Shown here in pieces: positions 57,286 through 64,000 of a DNA stretch of 64,000 bases (within the stretch, counting starts at the first letter, position 1; each line of letters starts with the position of its first letter). Source of the DNA: Sparassis latifolia (lineage: Eukaryota > Basidiomycota > Agaricomycetes > Polyporales > Sparassidaceae). The stretch is from contig CM031563.1 in NCBI GenBank assembly GCA_018466975.1, positions 248,001-312,000 of the forward strand, read 5' to 3'. The notes below the pieces were generated by a model. That model did no database searches. It worked only from the letters and a program-made list of their open reading frames with translations, and was not told the origin of the DNA. A program made the translations under genes and the position numbers.

Positions 57286-58441
57286 ATGTCTTCGTCTATA
57301 CAAACTATCCATCATTCAGAAATTGACACACTACTTGAAGAGCAGCGACAGTATCTACGCAATAATCCGCTTTTCCTTGGCAATCCCGCTTTACTCAACC
57401 ATGTGGAATGGGACAAAAAGGACACGACTTACGACGCGCTCATCAACAAACGTCAATCGAACACCGAACCGTCCCAATTAGCCGACGTTGTCTGTATCGC
57501 AGAAATTAGCAAGGACAAATACTGGATGATCCCGGGAGCTTTTGCGACTATCGCCAACAGAGAAATCGCCAACACCGATGCGTTCACTCGACAACGTGGT
57601 TCTCTCAGGCTGTTTCAGCCGCGAAAGAAGGCTCTCACAGACCTATGGAAGCCGACGTTGGATGGAATCAAAAACCTCTTAACCTCCGTTCCTAATCCGA
57701 GATCTCGAATCACTCACACCATTATCGAGAACGGAGAATTTGTTAGGGTTCGACATGAATGGTTTGAAGTATACCTTTCCGCACTCCATCTATTCTATCC
57801 CACTCTAACAACGTCACAGCGCATACCGCCCGATGAAGCAGAATACGAAGAGACATCACCAGGTTTGACTAAATATTGTTATTGCTTCCTACATTGCTAA
57901 CGCACTACCAAAGAAGCACCTACCACCTCTGCTGTAACGATTTCATCCGACGCTGCAACAGACACGAGCGATGACGTTGACAAAACGGCAGCACGTAAGG
58001 TTATTCTCCTCATTCAACCTACGCAATTCACACTTAGTCTAACAGAACTGGACGCTCAATACGGCATTCAGACATGGAACATGTGTGAATCTTTTGACTG
58101 GGCTCAACAACATCTACAGCGTATAATCGAAGACAAACAACTACGTGGTATCCCCTTACCGCCTTCGATCTATGCAATGCTAAAGCTCTCCATCCAAATG
58201 AATGCGAATCAGCATTGAAAGGAGCACTCGCAAAGGTGACGATGAACATAACAAGACAGCGTACGTGGGACAAAGACTTGAAGGACATAATCGCGATGCA
58301 GATGCCTTCTACGCTGATATCTCCCAAATCACCGTCGTTCTTCCACCCGGCTATGAAGACATCATCACTTCGTCCGCAAAACGACGAGGAATGAACTTAC
58401 CTGATGACATCATAGCTGCGAAAAAGAAGATTAAAAAGTAA
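57286..58441 (+). CDS. Helitron companion protein of unknown function
   Basis: Starts MSSSIQTIHHSEIDTLLEEQ at 57286, 115 bases from the RepHel start and on the opposite strand. Later blocks are LNHVEWDKKDTTYDALINKR, KDKYWMIPGAFATIANREIA, VRVRHEWFEVYLSALHLFYP. Two introns (after TSP at about 57861 and after KTAA at about 57994) join in phase to reach LDAQYGIQTWNMCESFDWAQ. Near 58195 the frame meets a stop; a shifted frame continues as DADAFYADISQITVVLPPGY and ends AAKKKIKK at 58441. So either a third intron or a frameshift lies there. No family is recognised. Helitrons of several basidiomycetes carry extra genes beside RepHel, and this may be one of them or a captured host gene. Confidence 0.6.
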
Positions 58442-58631
58442 CATTTCTGCACTCATACTCTTACTTTCTATTGTACGCATATGATGCATAATTCTCGATT
58501 TCACACTCTTATTTTCTACCTTACGCTTCGTATCTACTGATAAACCGAAAACCACTCCATAAAAAAATAAAAATAAAAATTCGGCGAAATTTCGCCTCAA
58601 AAAGTTGACCGAGCTACCCCGCGAGGTTAGT

Positions 58632-58669
58632 GCATGCTGAAAAGCATGCGCTTCTCGAGTTAGAGCTAG
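58632..58669 (+). other. Perfect stem-loop followed by CTAG
   Basis: GCATGCT-GAAA-AGCATGC makes a 7-bp stem with a GAAA tetraloop (58632-58649). CTAG follows at 58666-58669 and then T. A hairpin a short way before CTAG|T is the 3' signature of Helitrons, but the 16-base distance is longer than usual and the strand is opposite to that of the RepHel gene next door. It could end a separate non-autonomous copy. Confidence 0.35.
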
Positions 58670-58674
58670 TTGGG

Positions 58675-58815
58675 CCTACTTACAAGCTCCAAAACCCGCG
58701 TGCCGCCGTAACGTCCACTTACCGCAGTAACAACACCCGCGTGCCACCATAACAAACAAGTAGTTAGGCCTACTTACCGCGCCAACACCCGCGTACCGCC
58801 GTAACAACCAATGCT
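58675..58815. repeat. Degenerate tandem repeat
   Basis: AACxCCCGCGTxCCxCCxTAAC occurs three times (about 58690, 58725 and 58785), twice preceded by GGCCTACTTAC. Unit spacing varies from about 35 to 60 bases. Confidence 0.6.
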
Positions 58816-61547
58816 AGAAATCAACATACACTACACGTCCGCCCAGAGGCATAAAACAGTAGAAATTGAAATAGAACGCACTATGCGAGTCGCTCCAACC
58901 ACGAGAGCCCGATCAAGCACACGCAACAAGGAACCTGGTAGACCTGTGCAATATAGTTAGCTGCGAGTAACAACACTCACCTGGCGGGCATCTGGCAGAG
59001 GCTGCGAATTTATACGCGGGTGAGGGTGGCGAGAATTGTCAGCGGATGGTAGTCGCGATGCATCGAGATTAGCCTCAGACTTGCCTCCGAGTTGCCTCGA
59101 AACGGCTTCGGATCTTTTCGCTGTGAGGGCCTGGACGAGAGCCTTGCCTCAATGCTCGCATTTGGTGCGGTATTCGGGGGCCTGAAAACTAAAACGCGAC
59201 GCAAGAGCCAACTCGGAGCGAGTTCTGCAGAGAGCGCTAGTAGACGCCCAATAGGCGCTCCTTACAACATTATATTTAGTGTCTAGAAGTTCTTCCGACT
59301 GTGGAACCTGGTGAGCAACGTTTAACTCGGGTTACATTGCTCGACAACTCTTTGCCAACATGTATTTTTGTTATAACTTGTGTATCAATTTCTATTCTAT
59401 GTAATCTTCTTTATAGACCTCTACTACCTTTACTTTGATTACAAATTGGTTTAAACATCACTAGTCCTGTGTAACTTACACAACGCTTGCTACCCCGATG
59501 TAACTGGTGTAACCTTACATAAAAATTTCCCGCTTTTGCTGATGAAGCTCAAACAAGATTCAGGCGAATTCCCCGATGTTAAATTTACTCGTTTACTCGT
59601 TTTCCAGTGGGCACTACCCTCTATCTAGTGCGCCCACGTCTCTCAGAATTATTCGTCTCTTGCGCTACTCATTTCTCGATATTCTGGTATCTCTCTCTTG
59701 GCGCACGTTGTGCTATGTCTCCTGATGGCTCACACTCAAATTGACTAGGTCTTACTGAAATGCGACGCGTTGTCTCCCTGCCTCTGAAGAACGAAGTGAG
59801 GGGTGGACGAATTCTTGCCTTATCAACTTTCGAGATTTATGTTCTGTCTCTCAGGCTTCGACTTGTAGCTAAAAGGTGGCATCACATATACACACTGCGG
59901 GGACTTTTATCCTCAACTATCAATATGGGACTTCTGTCATAACCTGTATGTCCATGTGTCCCTGCCTTGTCCGCTTAGCATGGGATCTGCAATCTAAGTC
60001 GACCTGCCTGCCGTAGCTTTTGCGATGTCAAGCTGCGCACACCGCTACTCTTGGATACTTATGCCCACCTTACGCCGCTGCGCAGGAACGAACGATCCTT
60101 AGTGCGACCTTTCTGTAAGACGGTCACTGCATATCTGTTGAGTCGGAACATGTACCACGACTTCTTTGCTTTGCCAGCTGTGGGTGGACGTTGGTTCCAT
60201 CCTTGTGCCGACGCGGACCTTCCTTATTAGGTGAACGGCGGAAGGGGTTTCAATTGTAACACGTAGGTAAGGCAGCGACAATAACTACGGCTGGCAACGT
60301 TGTTATTGAGCATACTTATTCTAGTCGTAGGTATGTGATCTTTGAGAAGCCCTTACCGGTTGTGCAGTCCAACACCTGGCAATCGTGGAATTGTCTTCTA
60401 CCAAGGCGCTAACGCGACATCCGCCTAATGGACCAATTGTGACTCCGGACACCAAGGTGAGCTGCCTATTGCCTCTTCCTTTAGTCATGGACGTTGTCAG
60501 GAGCAAATGGAGACGGCGAAGAAAGACTTTGTGTGACCCATCTCTCCGCCACAACCACCAAGTTCTTACTTAGTACTACGACCGCGAGATCCTCCCTGTC
60601 GTGAGGACAACACGTTACAGCTCTATTTTGCTATGGCAAAGAGATTGATCCTCAAGAATTATCTCTGCGCTAGTTACTCACTCTGTCATTGTTGTAGGCG
60701 ACCTCGCTGATTGAGAACCATGAGGCTTTTGGTCAGATTGCAGTGAGCCATCAGCCAAGCTTCTCAAGTAACCGCAGCCGCACTATGAATGATATAAAGT
60801 GCGCGAACAACTCCTATTCTATTCACTTCATTCACCATTCTGTCGTGGCCACGATAAATGTTTCTCTGTAAGAAGCGGATCTCCGAAACTGCGTTCGCTG
60901 AGAAGAGGAGTTGCGAGAGACACCTGTCTGTCTCATCACTCAATCTCTACAACCTCTCTTACTCACTGACCTTCTCCAGAGTGTTTGTTCATTATATATG
61001 TTGTCACACGCATACACAGGTGCGTCCACTCTGTGTCGAACTACAAATCTACTTGCAATTGATATGAGGACGGGTGATATGCAGATACAAACCGAGTGGT
61101 GTGGATATGCAGATTGTAGTTGTACATCCGGTAGGAGAGTATGTGAAGGTTGGCAGGAATTTCCCTCCAGACAAATGTTTGTTGTTAATTTTGATTGCCA
61201 GAATCGGTGTTCAGGCCCTTCAAGTGTGATGACTGCAGCGAGGCAAAGTCTATCCCAGCACACGCAATTATAAAATGGCCCCAACGCTATTGACATGGAA
61301 TGTGATTCTGCTGTTCCCGGTTCTAATGCAGGAATGGCCTCGTAGGGCATTCTTATCTAGAAATTTGGTCGAGAGAGGCTTTTATCATTATACCATGGAC
61401 TTCGTAGACTCATTCACATACATTGGACTTCGCCTTGCATTTTTTATCGATACTTATGTATAATGTGCCTCCTGCCCGTTCTCTTCGCCGCTGTAGTGCG
61501 TGCTATCCCTTAACGTGGCTGGACTACTTTCTCTCTGAAGAAGAAAT

Positions 61548-61577
61548 AGAGTTAGTCAGAGTTAGTCAGAGTTAGTC
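61548..61577. repeat. Three tandem copies of AGAGTTAGTC
   Basis: Three exact 10-base copies side by side in non-coding DNA. Confidence 0.9.
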
Positions 61578-62001
61578 GCTTGCGATCGAGTTCGATCATT
61601 TGTTTGTGCCGATACCGCCTGCGCCCCGATAGCCAACTTGAAGTCCCCACAGGTCGCTGCAACCTCTTGCACCCTACCCAACTTGAACTTGGCAACAGAA
61701 CAATGTGATTGGTCTTCGAAGGGCGATTGTAGTGTTCCTGAACTTGAACAAACACTCTGGCAGGCAGCAGGTCAGGTATTATTATAATAACCACACGTCG
61801 ACATACGTACTGGTGATCTCGACGCGTAACAATAGCCTCCACACTTGGCGACATCGGCCAGTGCGAGTAGGAGAGTATTTTGGGTAGAGCATTTCGATAA
61901 TTGCTTTCAACACTGTGGCTCAGTCGGTTTCAGTCACAGTACGTCTGCGACGTCCCTGTATCCTCGATATCCGAAACTAACGCTATAATTCGAGCATATA
62001 G

Positions 62002-63847
62002 ATGCATCGCTGTCTCCAAGTGAATGAGATTCTGTTGACCATCATTGACTATGCAAAAATCATGTGGCACTTAGAGTCACCCTCGGAGGAATACATGTGG
62101 AATACCTATGGTGGTTATCACACTGTCCTTCGCATGGCCATGACTTGTCAAGCTTTCAAGGAACCGGCTCTTGACATCCTCTGGCATAACCTGATAACAC
62201 TTGTGCCATTGATACAAACTTTGCCTCAGGATGCATGGTGCAAATCAGATACCTTGAATACATATGGCGAGAAGCAACGTATCATAGTGAGTCCTTATCT
62301 TTAGTTCTCTCACAAAGTGTCTTACTCATGGTTGTTGATAGACTGTGATGAGGCCTCTAGTGTCCACCGATTGGGATAGATTCCTCTACTATTCGCCACG
62401 CATTCGACGTCTTGGATTTCGCGACATCGAGTTCCGCGACCAAGAATTCGAGATGCTGCTGCAGTCCTGCGCAATCCCCCCGGATTGTGCAATCGATGCA
62501 CACTGTTACACTTCACTCAGTCTGTATCGGCCTGTCAAGGTTCTCCTTCCTAATCTTGGGGCACTGCGCTGGAATATCCATCAAATTGATGCATTGCAGT
62601 TTGTATCGCTATTCTTTGGGCCCAGCCTGAAATCCTTCTCACTGGCACTGTCTCATAATTCAAGAGCAAATCTCGATCCCTCTCTATATTCGCCCATTGT
62701 ATCCACTTTGACGTCTCTCCTCGATATATGCCCATCTTTACTCGAATTCGAAATGTACGGCATGGAGCCAAAATGCATCGTCGATGCAATACATGCTATC
62801 GCACTCACGCGCCCGAACTTGCGGAAATTCGTCGTCCATTACCAGGCGTGGACCGACGACTTCATTAGCCACCTATGCAGAATGCCTCGTCTATGCAATG
62901 TGGCGATAGAGAAACCAGACGCGACAGATTTCGGGTTTCTTACCATCCCCGATCATTATCCACCTTTCATGCACCTGACAAAGCTATCGCTCAGACTGCA
63001 GAGCATGGTTTCCTGTATTCACTTGCTGGACCTCATGCGTGCATTCAAATTGGAAGAGATTTGGATGCATGCTTTCATTCCCGCCACTGCTGCCGAAATT
63101 CTGCAATTTCTGGAAACACTTCGTGATCGGTGTTCGCATTCTTCGTTGCGCGTCGTCAGACTTCCGGGCGTAGAGTTCAGTAAATGGCCAGAAGAGTTGG
63201 ACGAAAGACACACTGTCACTTCAGAAACACTAGAGCCATTGTTATGTTTCTCGAATATGCGCATCATCCAGATCCAATCGCCTTCGTCTTTTGAAGTGGA
63301 CAACTTGGCATTGGAGAGGATGGCACGGGCTTGGCCACAGCTATACATTCTCATGTTGCAGATTTCTTGGGTAGAGTCGATTGAGGTCACCTTCAAAGGA
63401 CTTGCTCGTTTGGTGACACTCTGTCCTAAACTCACCAGGCTGAGCATTGCGATCAATGCTGAATCGGATGACCTCGACAGTGACGCTCTGGCGGCCCTCG
63501 TGCCCAATTCCCATATGAGAAAGCTCGATCTCATGAACTCGACATTCGGAAAGATGGACATGGTAGCTTCCTGTCTTGTTACACTGTTTCCGCGGTTGGA
63601 CCGCGTGGACGGATGCCGCGGAGGTCTGATTGAGGACGGGGGTCGATCCATGGACTCTTATACTTACTATCTGCAGCTGGGAATGGCATGCCTCAACGCT
63701 CGACTAGAAAGAAAAACAGACAGGATGGATGTCCGTCGCGGTCTGTATCCGCGTCGTGCTGGTAAGTCGAACGTACAACCCACCTATCGCATACTTATAA
63801 GGGTTCTGGCAGTGAATGAGCTGAATCCATGGGCATCTGGACCTTGA
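62002..63847 (+). CDS. F-box / leucine-rich repeat-like protein
   Basis: Exons 62002-62286 and 62342-63847 join in phase across a 55-base GTGAGT...ATAG intron. The N-terminus MHRCLQVNEILLTIIDYAKI, then LRMAMTCQAFKEPALDILWH and NLITLVPLIQTLP, fits the short F-box-like start common in mushroom genomes. The rest has loose leucine-rich units (LPNLGALRW, LKSFSLAL, CPKLTRLSIAI, MRKLDLMNS) spaced 25-40 residues apart. Such proteins may recruit substrates to SCF ubiquitin ligases and belong to large, fast-changing families in agaricomycetes. Partner and substrate unknown. About 597 residues, stop TGA at 63845-63847. Confidence 0.8.
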
Positions 63848-64000
63848 AGTAGGTACAACTGCATTGTTATCAACTCCTAGTTAAAAAAAACCGGTAAATA
63901 TGCTGACAGATACATACATCTGGCATGGTATACTTCTACTGAGACTGCAGCCAGCTGAGAGTCGTGTGTGCCATGGCCAAGGTGTGAGCGGGCCCGGGCC
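63848..64000. other. 3' flank of the F-box gene
   Basis: Contains an A-run (TTAAAAAAAACC) at about 63882 and no gene before the window ends. Confidence 0.5.

Larger units (their letters stand above)
51476..58441 (-). mobile_element. Helitron with RepHel gene and a divergent companion gene (ends not fixed)
   Basis: The stretch holds one RepHel gene (minus) and one gene starting 115 bases away on the plus strand. The span given is only the coding part; the true termini lie outside. Helitrons move by rolling-circle replication, have no inverted repeats or target duplications, and end TC...CTRR. Four frameshifts in the RepHel gene suggest the copy is no longer autonomous. Confidence 0.8.
58442..62001. 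other. Long region (3.6 kb) without a supported gene
   Basis: It is AT-richer than the centre of the window and all frames are short. It contains the hairpin at 58632, a degenerate repeat at 58675-58815, a GTAACTTACAC/GTAACCTTAC-rich patch at 59460-59520 and a small 10-base tandem repeat at 61548. The first part is probably Helitron flank; the last 150 bases lead into the F-box gene. Confidence 0.45.

Noticed and set aside
1..64000. CRISPR arrays, bacterial operons or phage genes
   Set aside because: No regularly spaced repeats of that kind were seen, and intron-rich genes with eukaryotic families show this is fungal nuclear DNA.

Overview
The window looks like nuclear DNA of a filamentous basidiomycete, most likely an agaricomycete (mushroom or polypore). 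The genes carry many short GT-AG introns, mostly about 45-65 bases. They include fungal markers such as a TEA/ATTS transcription factor, a membrane-anchored GH5 exo-beta-1,3-glucanase, GEP4, RPB9 and KRI1. There is an intron-containing tRNA-Thr and a eukaryotic Helitron. Everything here was read by eye. Exon joins were chosen because they keep the reading frame and restore family motifs; no database search was run.

Layout. 1-94: 5' end of a probable GlcNAc-6-phosphate deacetylase (-). 523-1640: NFKBIL1-like J-domain protein (+). 2021-3157: coiled-coil protein (-). 3440-6370: a giant near-perfect inverted repeat with arms of about 1.46 kb around a 20-bp spacer, each arm carrying the same broken coiled-coil gene. 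6741-10106: mitochondrial ABCB half-transporter (-) with a TA-flanked MITE in an oversized intron. 10417-11432: GEP4-type phosphatidylglycerophosphatase (-). 12603-14298: caspase-like protein (+) with two copies of an N-terminal domain. 15046-15690: RPB9 (-). 15916-18433: KRI1 (+). 20404-23060: F-box-like, cysteine-rich unknown (+). 23675-23774: tRNA-Thr(CGT).

25075-25963: decayed copy of the pantothenate gene panB (-); its intact relative is at 43342-44399 (+). 26731-27745 and 28290-29461: two tandem paralogous unknown genes (+) sharing a motif and an intron position. 33438-35137: TEA-domain transcription factor (-) followed by a long upstream region. 37403-38579: one inverted-repeat transposable element nested in another, the inner one bounded by a 9-bp target duplication. 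39215-42346: GH5 glucanase (-), divergent from panB. 46294-48557: nuclear protein (-) with an array of KEN boxes and an FGF motif. 51476-58441: Helitron with a RepHel gene broken by four single-base frameshifts, plus a divergent companion gene. 62002-63847: F-box/leucine-rich protein (+).

The housekeeping genes are unrelated in function: ribosome biogenesis (KRI1), transcription (RPB9), cardiolipin synthesis (GEP4), mitochondrial export (ABCB), CoA precursor synthesis (panB) and wall glucan turnover (GH5). No biosynthetic cluster or defence island is visible. The most notable signals are the giant palindrome, the nested elements, the atypical caspase-like protein, the KEN-box protein and the Helitron with its companion gene.
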